Shown: positions 53,664 to 63,278 of the stretch, piece after piece
Numbering within the stretch: the stretch's first letter is position 1
Layout of the letters: every line of letters begins with the position of its first letter
Origin: Streptomyces gelaticus
Lineage (GTDB): Bacteria > Actinomycetota > Actinomycetes > Streptomycetales > Streptomycetaceae
DNA length: 64,000 nucleotides
Assembly: GCF_014649535.1 (NCBI RefSeq)
Contig: NZ_BMTF01000002.1
Coordinates: 248,001-312,000, forward strand
Direction: 5' to 3'
Program-made: the position numbers and the translations under genes
The notes under the pieces: generated by a model
Databases searched by the model: none
Told to the model about the DNA's origin: nothing
Seen by the model: only the letters and a program-made list of their open reading frames with translations

Positions 53664-54728
53664 ATGGCGATGATCACGGTGGACGTGGCGGTTCCCGACG
53701 CGCTGCCGCCGGTCGTGGATGTGGCAGCGTTGCCAGCGGCCCTCGGTGACGCGGGGCCGGCGTGGCTGGTGCTGTCCGAGGACGGTCGGCTGGCGCGATG
53801 GACGCCGACGACCGGCGAGGTGCAGGATGTGGCCCGGTATCGGGAGGAGAGGCTGGCGTCCGAATACGGTGGCGGCGTTCGGCTGCGGCTTCACGTGTCT
53901 CGATGTGGCCGTTGGGCGGCGGTGGTTCAAGACCGCGGTCGGTACGGCACCGTCGTCGATCTCACCACTGGTTCGCCAGCGTTGAAGTTGGACGGCGGGG
54001 ATTACTGCTGTGAAACCGTCCCGTTCGCGTTGGCGTTCGCCGAACACGGTGGCCGGCCGGTTGTCGTCCATCGCACTGACTGGAACCGGTTGGATGTCAC
54101 CGATCTCGCGTCCGGCGAGGTGCTTACGGCGCGGGACAGCCCGGATAGAGATGAGGAAGATGCGGAGCACGACCTCGATTACTTCCACGGCGCGCTGTCG
54201 CTGAGTCCTGACGGGACTCGTGTCTACGACGGCGGTTGGGTGTGGCAGCCGTGGGGGATGCCGGCGGTGTGGAGCCTGACCGCCTGGCTGCACGACAACC
54301 CGTATGAGTCCGAGGACGGGCCCAGCTATGCGGTGTATCCCGAGGTCTCGGAGTGGAACTGGCCGGTGGTGTGGATCGACGACGGGCGGATCGCGGTGTA
54401 TGACCGGGACGATGCCGGCAGCGGTACCGTCCACGTCCTCGACCCCACCTCGATCGAACTGCGCTCGCCAGGCGTCCGATGGATCAAGGCGGTCGCGACG
54501 TTCCCCTGGCCGGTCGGCGATTTCGGCTTTTTCACCGACGGAGAGCATCTGCTGATCGCCGACGAGGCCGGTCTGCAGGGCGTCGACATCACCAGCGGAC
54601 AGCAGGTGTTCGCGATCGACGGGTTCCGCCCGGCGCGTCAGGATCGACATACCGGAACGCTGATCCAGGTCGGCAGCGCCAATGCCCGGTTGTGGACGCC
54701 GCCGGAGTGGACTGCGCGCGCTGGCTGA
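53664..54728 (+). CDS. Hypothetical beta-propeller-like protein
   Basis: 354 residues without a family I can name. Repeated blade-like units of about 45 residues (VLSEDGRLARWTPTTGEVQ, LSPDGTRVYDGGWVWQPWG, IDDGRIAVYDRDDAGSGTVHVLDP, TDGEHLLIADEAGLQGVDI) suggest a WD40-like or YncE-like propeller. There is no signal peptide, so it should be cytosolic. The DNA is visibly less GC-rich than the surrounding genes. GAGGGG lies 6 nt before the ATG. It sits among recombinase and transposase remnants and is probably cargo of a past insertion. Function unknown. Confidence 0.72.
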   Translation: MAMITVDVAVPDALPPVVDVAALPAALGDAGPAWLVLSEDGRLARWTPTTGEVQDVARYREERLASEYGGGVRLRLHVSRCGRWAAVVQDRGRYGTVVDLTTGSPALKLDGGDYCCETVPFALAFAEHGGRPVVVHRTDWNRLDVTDLASGEVLTARDSPDRDEEDAEHDLDYFHGALSLSPDGTRVYDGGWVWQPWGMPAVWSLTAWLHDNPYESEDGPSYAVYPEVSEWNWPVVWIDDGRIAVYDRDDAGSGTVHVLDPTSIELRSPGVRWIKAVATFPWPVGDFGFFTDGEHLLIADEAGLQGVDITSGQQVFAIDGFRPARQDRHTGTLIQVGSANARLWTPPEWTARAG

Positions 54729-54745
54729 GCTGCCATTTCCCGCAG

Positions 54746-55102
54746 GGTGCCGAGCGGGAGAACATCCGCGAGTCCACACTGGAAGGGCTCGACACCGCCT
54801 CTCGCAAGGGCAAGCACGGCGGCCGACCGCCGGTCATCACCGACGACATGCTGCACACCGTGCTGCGGCGCCGCGCGAACGGCGAGTCCGTCGAGCAGAT
54901 CCAGCCCGACCTGATCATCCCCACCGGCAAGCGCAAGGGGCGCAACCCCTCGGTGGCCAGCGTCTACCGGGCACTGGCCGAGCAAGCCAAGCGCGAGGCG
55001 TACCCCGAAGCTGCCGAGAAGGCCCCCGCCGACTTCGCCGCCCTCCAGGCCAGCGAAGTCCCCGGCCCCCGCCTCGCTCTTCTTGACCGAGCGTCACTCT
55101 GA
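54746..55102 (+). pseudogene. Serine recombinase (resolvase) C-terminal fragment
   Basis: About 118 residues matching only the tail of Streptomyces recombinase-family proteins: ERENIRESTLEGLDTASRK with GKHGGRPPVITDDMLHTVL next to it, then IPTGKRKGRNPSVASVYRAL, the DNA-binding helix-turn-helix part. The N-terminal catalytic domain with the active Ser is absent; the frame upstream runs through the propeller gene in another frame and has no homology. It is a remnant. Confidence 0.78.
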
Positions 55103-55182
55103 TTACAGAGAGCTACTTGTCACTTCGCCGTAGCTTCGGGAGAACAGGGCCCCATCGGGGCGCGGCTACCTGACCCGCACAG

Positions 55183-55227
55183 ACCGAAGGGCCCTATGCC
55201 GATGAGGTTGGCGTAGGGCCCTTCGGT
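55183..55227. terminator. Long hairpin at the right edge of the island
   Basis: ACCGAAGGGCCCTATGCC (55183-55200) pairs over 18 positions with 55210-55227 around a 9-nt loop. It lies 30 nt beyond the stop of the MBL gene (minus strand), so it can end that mRNA, and it also closes the recombination island on the right. Confidence 0.75.
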
Positions 55228-55257
55228 GGGGCGGCCCCGCTTGTACGAGGTTCCGGT

Positions 55258-55911
55258 TTACCAGCCTCGGGCTCTCCACTCCGCCAGGTGCGGGCGTTCC
55301 GCGCCGAGCGTGGTGTCGTGACCGTGGCCCGGGTAGACCCAAGTCTCATCCGGCAGCTGGTCGAAGAGCTTGGTCTCGATGCCGCTCATCAGCGACTCGA
55401 AGTCCTTCGGAAGTGTTGTCCTCCCAGGACCGCCCGGGAAGAGGCAGTCCCCGGTGAACAGGTGCGGAGCGCCGTGCGGGTCGTCGTAGACGAGCGCGAT
55501 GGAGCCCGGGGTGTGGCCCACGAGGTGACGGGCGGTCAGGGAGACCTCGCCCACCCGGACCGTGCCGCCGTCGTCGACCAGGACGTCGGTCGGAACCGGG
55601 ATGCCCTCGGCGTCGTACCGCCCGGCGTAGGTACGCGCTCCGGTGGCCGCCACCACCTCGGCCAGCGCCTGCCAGTGGTCACCGTGCCGGTGGGTGGTGA
55701 CGACGGACGCGATGCCGTCGTCACCGATCAGCCGCAGCAGCGTGCCGGCCTCGGCGGCCGCGTCGATCAGGAGCTGCTCGCCGGTGGCCCGGCAGCGCAG
55801 CAGATACGCGTTGTTGTTCATCGGGCCGACGGCGACCTTGGAGATCATCAGATCCGTCAGCTCGTGCACGGCCGCGCGCCCGCCGACCTTGACCGCTCCG
55901 CTGTACGTCAT
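55258..55911 (-). CDS. MBL-fold metallo-hydrolase
   Basis: 217 residues. The HxHxDH-type metal motif appears as THRHGDHW (about residues 72-79), followed by GHTPGSIALVY, FTGDCLFPGGPGRT with the bridging Asp, and a last metal His in YPGHGHDT. The overall pattern is the glyoxalase II-like/hydroxyacylglutathione hydrolase branch, but Streptomyces lack glutathione, so a mycothiol ester or other thioester is more likely; that is inference. A TAGGCT -10 (55919-55924) ends 7 nt before the ATG and contains the stop codon of the upstream gene. Confidence 0.9.
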   Translation of the reverse strand: MTYSGAVKVGGRAAVHELTDLMISKVAVGPMNNNAYLLRCRATGEQLLIDAAAEAGTLLRLIGDDGIASVVTTHRHGDHWQALAEVVAATGARTYAGRYDAEGIPVPTDVLVDDGGTVRVGEVSLTARHLVGHTPGSIALVYDDPHGAPHLFTGDCLFPGGPGRTTLPKDFESLMSGIETKLFDQLPDETWVYPGHGHDTTLGAERPHLAEWRARGW

Positions 55912-55921
55912 GTCTCTCAGC

Positions 55922-56611
55922 CTATAGCGGGGGCAGTGCGGGAAGCGGGCCGCCTTCGACGGCCAGTGCCGCCCCGTCGCGGCGCCCGCAGAGCCAGCCG
56001 AGGAGGTCGGAGGCCGTGCCGCGGACTGTGACGGGGCCGCCCTCCGCGCCGCCGCCGGTCGTCCGGATCGGTCCCTGTCCGTCGTCCAGCCTCGTGGACA
56101 CGACATCGGGGTGCCCGTCGAACCGCTCGGCGAGGAACTCGATCTCGCGGGCGACGAACTCCTCCGGCAGGTCCTCCAGCTCGTAGCCGGTACCCAGGTC
56201 GACATGGTGCAGTTCGACCTCGACGCGGCGGCGGAAGGGGACCCGGGAGGCGGAGTCCGTGACGCCGTTGCGCAGCGTGACCGTGCGGGACCAGTCGGCC
56301 GGGGCCGCGGCGGCGGCCGCGAAGCGGTCCGCGCTCCCGGCGAGGTCGGCCAGCTGCTCGGCCGGTGGCCGGGGCGCGTCGCGTTCGATGTCGCGGTCGC
56401 GGGTTTCGCTGTCTGCGTACATGGGCCGGCCCTGGAGAACATTTACGAGCGCGTCGGCGTTACGGGAGAGGTGCGCAAGGACATGTCCCCGGCTCCAGCC
56501 GGGAAGTCGCGACGGCTCGGCCAGTGCGGCGGCGTCCAATTTTCCGGTGGCGCTGAGCAGCCGATCGGTTGCTTCACGTACGGCTTCCAGGTCGTGCGCA
56601 TGATCAATCAT
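55922..56611 (-). CDS. Maleylpyruvate isomerase family / DinB-like protein
   Basis: 229 residues of the mycothiol-dependent maleylpyruvate isomerase fold: an N-terminal four-helix DinB-like bundle with [22 protein letters not shown] (metal-binding His), a central [19 protein letters not shown] (second His pair), and a small C-terminal domain. Members are metal-dependent thiol-linked transferases or isomerases; the exact reaction is unknown. The position directly upstream of an MBL hydrolase suggests a shared mycothiol-related pathway. A TAGGCT box 7 nt before the ATG implies a leaderless mRNA. It is divergent from uvrA. Confidence 0.88.
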   Translation of the reverse strand: MIDHAHDLEAVREATDRLLSATGKLDAAALAEPSRLPGWSRGHVLAHLSRNADALVNVLQGRPMYADSETRDRDIERDAPRPPAEQLADLAGSADRFAAAAAAPADWSRTVTLRNGVTDSASRVPFRRRVEVELHHVDLGTGYELEDLPEEFVAREIEFLAERFDGHPDVVSTRLDDGQGPIRTTGGGAEGGPVTVRGTASDLLGWLCGRRDGAALAVEGGPLPALPPL

Positions 56612-56786
56612 GAGGCTGAGCCTAGCCTCGCCACTCATTCGGGTGAAGGAGTCCACAGGCGTCCGTAAATCGAATGTGCGTGCTATACGCTCGGAGTCGA
56701 AAGCTTCGTACAACGCTGTGGCGCCCCCCATACCCTGGGACAGGGGCTCAGTTCCCCCACTTCTCTCCAGAAAGGTGCGGACCGGC

Positions 56787-59700
56787 GTGGCCGACCGTCT
56801 CATCGTCCGTGGCGCTCGCGAGCACAACCTCAAGAACGTCTCGCTCGACCTCCCCCGCGACTCCCTGATCGTTTTCACCGGGCTCTCCGGGTCGGGCAAG
56901 TCGTCTCTCGCGTTCGACACGATCTTCGCCGAGGGCCAGCGGCGCTACGTGGAGTCCCTCTCCTCGTACGCCCGCCAGTTCCTCGGCCAGATGGACAAGC
57001 CGGACGTCGACTTCATCGAGGGCCTCTCGCCCGCCGTCTCCATCGACCAGAAGTCGACCTCGCGCAACCCGCGCTCGACGGTCGGCACGATCACCGAGGT
57101 CTACGACTACCTCCGGCTGCTCTTCGCCCGGATCGGCAAGCCGCACTGCCCGGAGTGCCGCCGGCCCATCTCGCGCCAGTCGCCGCAGGCGATCGTCGAC
57201 AAGGTGCTCGGCCTGCCCGAGGGCAGCCGATTCCAGGTGCTCTCGCCGCTGGTGCGCGAGCGCAAGGGCGAGTTCGTCGACCTCTTCGCCGATCTCCAGA
57301 CCAAGGGCTACAGCAGGGCTCGGGTCGACGGCGAGACCATCCAGCTCTCCGAGCCGCCCAAGCTGAAGAAGCAGGAGAAGCACACCATCGAGGTGGTCAT
57401 CGACCGTCTCACGGTGAAGGACAGTGCCAAGCGCCGGCTGACCGACTCGGTCGAGACCGCGCTCGGGCTCTCCGGAGGCATGGTCGTGCTCGACTTCGTC
57501 GACCTCCCCGAGGACGACCCCGAGCGTGAGCGAATGTACTCCGAGCACCTCTACTGCCCGTACGACGACCTCTCCTTCGAGGAGCTCGAACCGCGCTCCT
57601 TCTCCTTCAACTCGCCCTTCGGCGCCTGCCCCGACTGCACGGGTATCGGTACGCGGATGGAGGTCGATCCGGAGCTGATCGTCCCCGACGAGGAGAGGAC
57701 GCTCGACGGGGGCGCGATCCACCCCTGGTCGCACGGCCACACCAAGGAGTACTTCGGCCGGCAGATCAACGCGCTCGCCGACGCCCTCGGATTCCGTACG
57801 GACATCCCCTGGGCCGGGCTGCCGCAGCGGGCCAGAAAGGCCCTGCTCCACGGCCACAAGATCCAGACCGAGGTCCGCTACCGCAACCGCTACGGGCGGG
57901 AGCGCGCGTACACCACCCCCGCCTTCGAGGGCGCGGTGCAGTTCGTCAAGCGGCGGCACTCCGACGCCGAGAGCGACTCCAGCCGCGAGCGCTTCGAGGG
58001 CTATATGCGCGAGGTGCCCTGCCCGACCTGTGAGGGCACCCGGCTCAAGCCGATCGTCCTCGCGGTGACGGTGATGGAGAAGTCCATCGCCGAGGTCGCC
58101 GCGATGTCGATCAGCGAGTGCGCCGAGTTCCTCGGCCGGATGACGCTCAACGCCCGTGACAAGAAGATCGCCGAGCGGGTGCTGAAGGAGGTCAACGAGC
58201 GGCTGAGGTTCCTCGTCGACGTCGGCCTGGACTACCTCTCGCTCAACCGTGCGGCCGGAACCCTGTCCGGCGGCGAGGCCCAGCGCATCCGGCTCGCCAC
58301 CCAGATCGGCTCGGGTCTCGTCGGCGTGCTCTACGTGCTGGACGAGCCGTCCATCGGCCTGCACCAGCGGGACAACCACCGGCTGATCGAGACCCTCGTC
58401 CGGCTCCGCGACATGGGCAACACGCTCATCGTCGTCGAGCACGACGAGGACACCATCAAGGTCGCCGACTGGGTCGTCGACATCGGCCCCGGCGCCGGTG
58501 AGCACGGCGGCAAGGTGGTCCACTCCGGATCGCTCAAGGAACTGCTGGCCAACGGCGAGTCGATCACCGGTCAGTATCTGAACGGCGAGAAGTCGATCCC
58601 GATGCCCGATGTCCGGCGTCCCGTCGACCCGCAGCGCAGGCTCACGGTCCACGGCGCCCGGGAGAACAACCTCCAGGACATCGACGTCTCCTTCCCGCTC
58701 GGTCTGCTCACCGCCGTCACGGGCGTCTCGGGTTCGGGGAAGTCGACGCTGGTCAACGACATCCTCTACACCCACCTGGCGCGTGAGCTGAACGGCGCCA
58801 AGTCGGTCCCCGGCCGCCACACCCGGGTCGACGGCGACGACCTGGTCGACAAGGTGGTGCACGTCGACCAGTCACCCATCGGCCGCACGCCCCGGTCCAA
58901 CCCGGCCACGTACACCGGGGTCTTCGACCACGTCCGCAAGCTGTTCGCGGAGACGATGGAGGCGAAGGTGCGCGGCTATCTGCCGGGCCGCTTCTCCTTC
59001 AACGTCAAGGGCGGCCGCTGCGAGAACTGCTCCGGCGACGGCACCATCAAGATCGAGATGAACTTCCTGCCTGATGTGTACGTGCCGTGCGAGGTCTGCC
59101 ACGGAGCGCGCTACAACCGGGAGACCCTGGAGGTCCACTACAAGGGCAAGTCCATCGCCGAGGTGCTGGACATGCCGATCGAGGAGGGCCTGGAGTTCTT
59201 CGAGGCCGTTCCGACGATCGCCCGCCACCTCCGTACGCTCAACGAGGTGGGCCTCGGTTATGTCCGGCTCGGCCAGTCCGCGCCGACGCTCTCCGGCGGT
59301 GAGGCGCAGCGCGTGAAGCTTGCAAGTGAGCTGCAGAAGCGCTCCACCGGTCGCACGGTCTACGTCCTGGACGAGCCGACCACGGGTCTGCACTTCGAGG
59401 ACATCAGCAAGCTCATCAAGGTGCTCTCCGGGCTGGTCGACAAGGGCAACTCGGTGATCGTCATCGAGCACAACCTCGATGTGATCAAGACTGCGGACTG
59501 GGTCATCGACATGGGTCCCGAAGGCGGCAGCGGCGGCGGTCTGGTCATCGCCGAGGGCACTCCGGAGGAGGTGGCCGGGGTTCCGGCCAGCCACACCGGA
59601 AAGTTCCTCCAGGGCATCCTGGACCCGGACCGGGTGAACGAGGCCGCGGTGCCCGCTGCCCGTAAGCCGGTGCGGAGGGTGGCCGCGAAGAAGGCGGTCG

Positions 59701-59846
59701 CCGCCAAGTCGACCCCGGCGAGGAAGACGGCCACGGCCAGGACGGGCGTGGGCCAGACCGCGAAGTCCGCCACGGCCAAGAGCGCCAAGACGGCTGCGGC
59801 GAAGAAGCCCGCGGCGAAGAAGGCGACCCGCGCGCGCAAGGCCTGA
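56787..59846 (+). CDS. uvrA: Excinuclease ABC subunit A
   Basis: 1019 residues. UvrA is the damage-recognition ATPase that loads UvrB. Two ABC cassettes: Walker [15 protein letters not shown] at about 33-46 and [14 protein letters not shown] at about 646-659, with signature motifs LSGGEAQRI and [19 protein letters not shown]. Zinc modules include CPECRRPI (about 121), CPDCTG and CENCSG...CEVCHG (about 746-775). The last 60 residues are a Lys/Ala-rich tail ([13 protein letters not shown]), common in Streptomyces. The GTG at 56787 is used because conservation starts there. TGCTATACG (56681-56689) is a likely extended -10. Unlike uvrB and uvrC, no PafBC-type motif is seen. Confidence 0.97.
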   Translation: MADRLIVRGAREHNLKNVSLDLPRDSLIVFTGLSGSGKSSLAFDTIFAEGQRRYVESLSSYARQFLGQMDKPDVDFIEGLSPAVSIDQKSTSRNPRSTVGTITEVYDYLRLLFARIGKPHCPECRRPISRQSPQAIVDKVLGLPEGSRFQVLSPLVRERKGEFVDLFADLQTKGYSRARVDGETIQLSEPPKLKKQEKHTIEVVIDRLTVKDSAKRRLTDSVETALGLSGGMVVLDFVDLPEDDPERERMYSEHLYCPYDDLSFEELEPRSFSFNSPFGACPDCTGIGTRMEVDPELIVPDEERTLDGGAIHPWSHGHTKEYFGRQINALADALGFRTDIPWAGLPQRARKALLHGHKIQTEVRYRNRYGRERAYTTPAFEGAVQFVKRRHSDAESDSSRERFEGYMREVPCPTCEGTRLKPIVLAVTVMEKSIAEVAAMSISECAEFLGRMTLNARDKKIAERVLKEVNERLRFLVDVGLDYLSLNRAAGTLSGGEAQRIRLATQIGSGLVGVLYVLDEPSIGLHQRDNHRLIETLVRLRDMGNTLIVVEHDEDTIKVADWVVDIGPGAGEHGGKVVHSGSLKELLANGESITGQYLNGEKSIPMPDVRRPVDPQRRLTVHGARENNLQDIDVSFPLGLLTAVTGVSGSGKSTLVNDILYTHLARELNGAKSVPGRHTRVDGDDLVDKVVHVDQSPIGRTPRSNPATYTGVFDHVRKLFAETMEAKVRGYLPGRFSFNVKGGRCENCSGDGTIKIEMNFLPDVYVPCEVCHGARYNRETLEVHYKGKSIAEVLDMPIEEGLEFFEAVPTIARHLRTLNEVGLGYVRLGQSAPTLSGGEAQRVKLASELQKRSTGRTVYVLDEPTTGLHFEDISKLIKVLSGLVDKGNSVIVIEHNLDVIKTADWVIDMGPEGGSGGGLVIAEGTPEEVAGVPASHTGKFLQGILDPDRVNEAAVPAARKPVRRVAAKKAVAAKSTPARKTATARTGVGQTAKSATAKSAKTAAAKKPAAKKATRARKA

Positions 59847-59859
59847 GACCCGCGCGTCG

Positions 59860-59889
59860 CGGCGGCCCCCGGATCTCCGGGGGCCGCCG
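59860..59889 (+). terminator. uvrA terminator
   Basis: A perfect 13-bp inverted repeat, CGGCGGCCCCCGG and CCGGGGGCCGCCG, around an ATCT loop, 13 nt after the uvrA stop. The bases from 59890 to 60160 hold no gene that I can support. Confidence 0.88.
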
Positions 59890-60160
59890 TTCGCGTTCTG
59901 CCACCGTCATCGCTGCTGCCACTGCTGAAGCCGCTGAGACTTCTGAACCCGTCGAACCCGCTGAGTCGCTGGGGCGGTGACCAGGGACAACCGTTCTCAG
60001 GAGGCCCGGCCGCAGGGCCGTCGGTCTCCGCCGGTATCGTCGGTTCTGTCACCGATGGCACCGATGGCGTCTGACAGCTCCGATGTCCGCGGCACTCCTG
60101 GTACCCGCGGCGCTCGGTCGCGCCCGGTGCCCATCCACCCCTTGGACCAGTGGAGACCGC

Positions 60161-60589
60161 ATGTCCGGCCAGCCCGCCGCCCGTCGTACCGTGCTGAAGG
60201 GTGCCGCTCTCGCCGGCGCCGCCGGGCTGGGAGTGGCCGCCTGCTCGACCGATTCGAAGCTCGGCCACGCCGAGACGCCGACGCCGACCGCCCCGGTCGA
60301 GCTCGGCGCGCCGGACGAGATTCCGGTCGGCGGATCCAAGCTCTACCGCAACGAGCGGGTCATCGTGAACTGCCCGGGCAAGGGCGAGTACAAGGCCTTC
60401 AGTGCCCAGTGCACCCACGGGGGCTGCCTGCTGGACAAGGTCGAGGACAACGTGGGGACGTGCCCCTGCCACGGCAGCCACTTCGACACGACGACCGGCA
60501 AGGCGACGCGCGGCCCGGCGACTGCGCCGCTGCCCTCGGTCCCGGTCAGGGTCGAGGGTGGAAAGCTGATCGCCGGCTCCGACGCCTGA
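60161..60589 (+). CDS. Exported Rieske [2Fe-2S] lipoprotein
   Basis: 142 residues. The N-terminus has a Tat-type twin Arg (RRTVLKG) and a lipobox GVAACS with Cys28, so it is probably exported folded with its cluster and lipid-anchored. The Rieske motifs are complete: CTHGGC (Cys84, His86) and CPCHGSHF (Cys101, His104), with Cys89 and Cys103 placed for the stabilising disulphide. It is not part of a cytochrome bc operon; the redox partner is unknown. The ATG at 60161 has GTGGAG 6 nt upstream. Confidence 0.92.
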   Translation: MSGQPAARRTVLKGAALAGAAGLGVAACSTDSKLGHAETPTPTAPVELGAPDEIPVGGSKLYRNERVIVNCPGKGEYKAFSAQCTHGGCLLDKVEDNVGTCPCHGSHFDTTTGKATRGPATAPLPSVPVRVEGGKLIAGSDA

Positions 60590-60680
60590 CCCCGGCCGGG
60601 CCCCGACGCCGGCCCTCGGCCGGGTACTACCGGTTTCACCCCCAGTCCCAGTCGATGCCGACCGGACCGGGCCGTACCCC

Positions 60681-60985
60681 TGCTCCACCAGATGAACGGT
60701 CCGGTTCCTGCCGGTCGGCCTGAGATCCGTACGGGCGCCGCGCGGTGCCCTCGGCGGCACCTGGGCGAGGCGCCGGCACCGTACCGGCAGCGGGGCCCAG
60801 TGCCGCGGCGGCTCCAGCACCTCCTCCAGTGCCTTCACGGCCCGCAGGGACTCGGCGCACTGCGGGCGCCTGGCCTCCTGCTGCCAGCAACTCAGGCTCG
60901 TCACCCCGGCCCTGACCGCGAGTTGACCCGCTCCCGGCAACGGTTGATGCTCCTCGGGCAGAGACCGGACGCGCTCCTCGGACAC
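60681..60985 (-). pseudogene. Decayed XRE-type regulator fragment
   Basis: On the minus strand a stretch reads GQLAVRAGVTSLSCWQQEARRPQ followed by AESLRAVKALEEVLE, the pattern of a Streptomyces XRE helix-turn-helix protein (compare QLARRAGVSxSTVSxWERGxRRP). Neither side continues as a sensible protein: the upstream frame loses the expected first helix and the downstream part is Arg/Pro-rich without homology. It is best read as a remnant with frameshifts or deletions. The rest of 60590-61211 shows nothing firm. Confidence 0.4.
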
Positions 60986-61211
60986 CCGTCCGGCCACCGC
61001 GGGCACAGTGCTCGGCCCGGCCTTGACCGCCGCCTCGGCCGCCGCCGGAGCGGGCGCTCTCGCGGTGCTCGGCCTCGGCGGGCTCACCGTCCTGTGCGAC
61101 CGCCGCCACCGGCAGAACCCGTGACCGGCAGTGGCACCCCCGGACCCGGGCGCCGGGCCCGCTTCCGCGATCCGCGCCCCGGAGCGCGGCACCACTTGCG
61201 GTCCGGCCGCA

Positions 61212-61234
61212 CTGTCACTGCCCGCAAGTAGGGT
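61212..61234 (+). promoter_or_regulatory. Candidate PafBC-type promoter of uvrC
   Basis: CTGTCACTG (61212-61220), eight bases and TAGGGT (61229-61234): 7 of 9 in the upstream element and a full -10. The -10 ends 7 nt before the ATG at 61242. Weaker than the uvrB and ogt elements but with identical geometry. Confidence 0.55.
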
Positions 61235-61241
61235 GGGACAC

Positions 61242-63278
61242 ATGGCAGACCCCTCCAGCTACCGCCCCAAGCCGGGACAGATCCCCGACTCCCCGGGGGT
61301 CTACAGATTCCGCGACGAACACCGCCGGGTGATCTACGTCGGCAAGGCCAAGAACCTGCGCCAGCGCCTGGCCAATTACTTCCAGGACCTGGCCGCGCTC
61401 CACCCGCGTACGCGCACGATGGTCACCACGGCCGCCTCGGTGGAATGGACGGTCGTCTCCACCGAGGTCGAGGCCCTCCAGCTGGAGTACTCCTGGATCA
61501 AGGAGTTCGACCCTCGGTTCAATGTCAAGTACCGCGACGACAAGAGCTATCCGTATCTCGCCGTCACGCTGGGCGAGGAGTTCCCGCGCGTCCAGGTCAT
61601 GCGGGGAGCCAAGAAGAAGGGCGTGCGCTACTTCGGTCCGTACGGGCACGCCTGGGCGATCCGCGAGACGGTCGACCTGATGCTTCGGGTCTTCCCGGTG
61701 CGTACGTGCTCCGCCGGAGTCTTCAAGAACGCCGCCAGGACCGGCCGTCCGTGCCTCCTCGGCTACATCGGCAAGTGCTCGGCCCCGTGCGTCGGCCGCG
61801 TCACCCCAGAAGAACACCGCGAACTGGCCGACGACTTCTGTGACTTCATGGCCGGCCGGACCGGTACGTACATCCGCCGCCTGGAGAAGGACATGATGGC
61901 GGCGGCCGAGGAGATGGAGTACGAGCGGGCGGCCCGGCTCCGCGACGATGTGGAGGCCCTCAAGCGGGCCATGGAGAAGAGCGCCGTCGTCCTGGCCGAC
62001 GCCACCGACGCCGACCTGATCGCGGTCGCCGAGGACGAGCTCGAAGCCGCCGTCCAGATCTTCCACGTACGCGGCGGCCGGGTGCGCGGACAGCGCGGCT
62101 GGGTCACCGACAAAGTCGAGAACGTCGACACCTCGCGTCTGGTGGAGCACGCCCTCCAGCAGCTGTACGGCGAGGAGGCGGGCGACGCCGTCCCCAAGGA
62201 GGTCCTCGTCCCGGCCCTGCCAGAGGATCCCGACGCGGTCTCCCAGTGGCTCGCCGGCCGCCGCGGCTCCCAGGTCAGCCTGCGCATCCCGCAGCGCGGC
62301 GACAAGAAGGACCTGATGGCGACGGTCCAGCGCAACGCCCAGCAGGCCCTGGGGCTGCACAAGACCAAGCGTGCCTCCGACCTGACCACCCGCTCCCGAG
62401 CCCTGGAGGAGATCGCCGAGGCGCTCGGCCTCGACACCGCCCCGCTGCGCATCGAGTGCTTCGACATCTCGCACCTCCAGGGCGAGGACGTGGTCGCCTC
62501 CATGGTCGTCTTCGAGGACGGGCTCGCCCGCAAGAGCGAGTACCGCCGCTTCCAGATCAAGGGCTTCGAGGGCCAGGACGACGTCCGGTCGATGCACGAG
62601 GTGATCGGCCGCCGCTTCAAGAGGTACCTCCAGGAAAAGGAGCGCACGGGGGAGTGGGAGGAGACCCCCGCCCCGACCGGACCGGTCCCGGACGCCGCCC
62701 CCGGCCCGGACGCCGCCCCCGGCCCGGACGCCGAGCCGCGCGAGGACGACGGGCGTCCCAAGCGGTTTGCCTATCCGCCGCAGCTCGTCGTGGTCGACGG
62801 CGGCCAGCCGCAGGTCGCCGCCGCCAGGCGGGCCCTCGACGAGCTGGGGATCGACGACATCGCCGTCTGCGGCCTCGCCAAGCGCCTCGAAGAGGTCTGG
62901 CTGCCCGATGACGACGACCCCGTCGTCCTGCCCCGCTCCAGCGAGGGCCTCTATCTCCTCCAGCGCGTCCGTGACGAGGCGCACCGCTTCGCGATCACGT
63001 ATCAGCGCGCCAAGCGGGCCAAACGCATCCGCTCCAGCCCGCTGGACGCCGTCGCAGGCCTCGGCGAAACCCGGAAACAGGCGTTGATCAAGCATTTCGG
63101 CTCCGTGAAGAAGCTGAGGCAGGCGACAATCGACGAGATCTGCGAGGTTCCGGGGATAGGCCGCAGGACGGCGGAATCAGTGGCTGTCGCCCTCGCCTCG
63201 ACCGCCCCGGCCTCGCCCGCCGTGAACACGGCGACAGGAGAGATCATTGAAGAGGACGACGGGGGCAGCACGACATGA
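61242..63278 (+). CDS. uvrC: Excinuclease ABC subunit C
   Basis: 678 residues. UvrC makes both incisions in nucleotide excision repair. Domains: GIY-YIG nuclease (about 13-95; [21 protein letters not shown]), a Cys-rich segment ([19 protein letters not shown]), the UVR motif (about 210-245), an RNase H-like nuclease (about 400-600; [41 protein letters not shown]) and tandem helix-hairpin-helix motifs (about 610-660). An acidic spacer with repeated GPDAAP units interrupts the second nuclease domain near residues 475-505. The ATG at 61242 follows a TAGGGT box by 7 nt. The stop overlaps rapZ as ATGA. Confidence 0.97.
   Translation: MADPSSYRPKPGQIPDSPGVYRFRDEHRRVIYVGKAKNLRQRLANYFQDLAALHPRTRTMVTTAASVEWTVVSTEVEALQLEYSWIKEFDPRFNVKYRDDKSYPYLAVTLGEEFPRVQVMRGAKKKGVRYFGPYGHAWAIRETVDLMLRVFPVRTCSAGVFKNAARTGRPCLLGYIGKCSAPCVGRVTPEEHRELADDFCDFMAGRTGTYIRRLEKDMMAAAEEMEYERAARLRDDVEALKRAMEKSAVVLADATDADLIAVAEDELEAAVQIFHVRGGRVRGQRGWVTDKVENVDTSRLVEHALQQLYGEEAGDAVPKEVLVPALPEDPDAVSQWLAGRRGSQVSLRIPQRGDKKDLMATVQRNAQQALGLHKTKRASDLTTRSRALEEIAEALGLDTAPLRIECFDISHLQGEDVVASMVVFEDGLARKSEYRRFQIKGFEGQDDVRSMHEVIGRRFKRYLQEKERTGEWEETPAPTGPVPDAAPGPDAAPGPDAEPREDDGRPKRFAYPPQLVVVDGGQPQVAAARRALDELGIDDIAVCGLAKRLEEVWLPDDDDPVVLPRSSEGLYLLQRVRDEAHRFAITYQRAKRAKRIRSSPLDAVAGLGETRKQALIKHFGSVKKLRQATIDEICEVPGIGRRTAESVAVALASTAPASPAVNTATGEIIEEDDGGSTT

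Noticed and set aside
61009-61125. Short plus-strand frame encoding a hydrophobic peptide (VLGPALTAASAAAG and onward)
   Set aside because: It has a transmembrane-like composition but no ribosome-binding site or recognisable homologue, and it lies in a decayed region; Ala-rich peptides arise by chance in this base composition.
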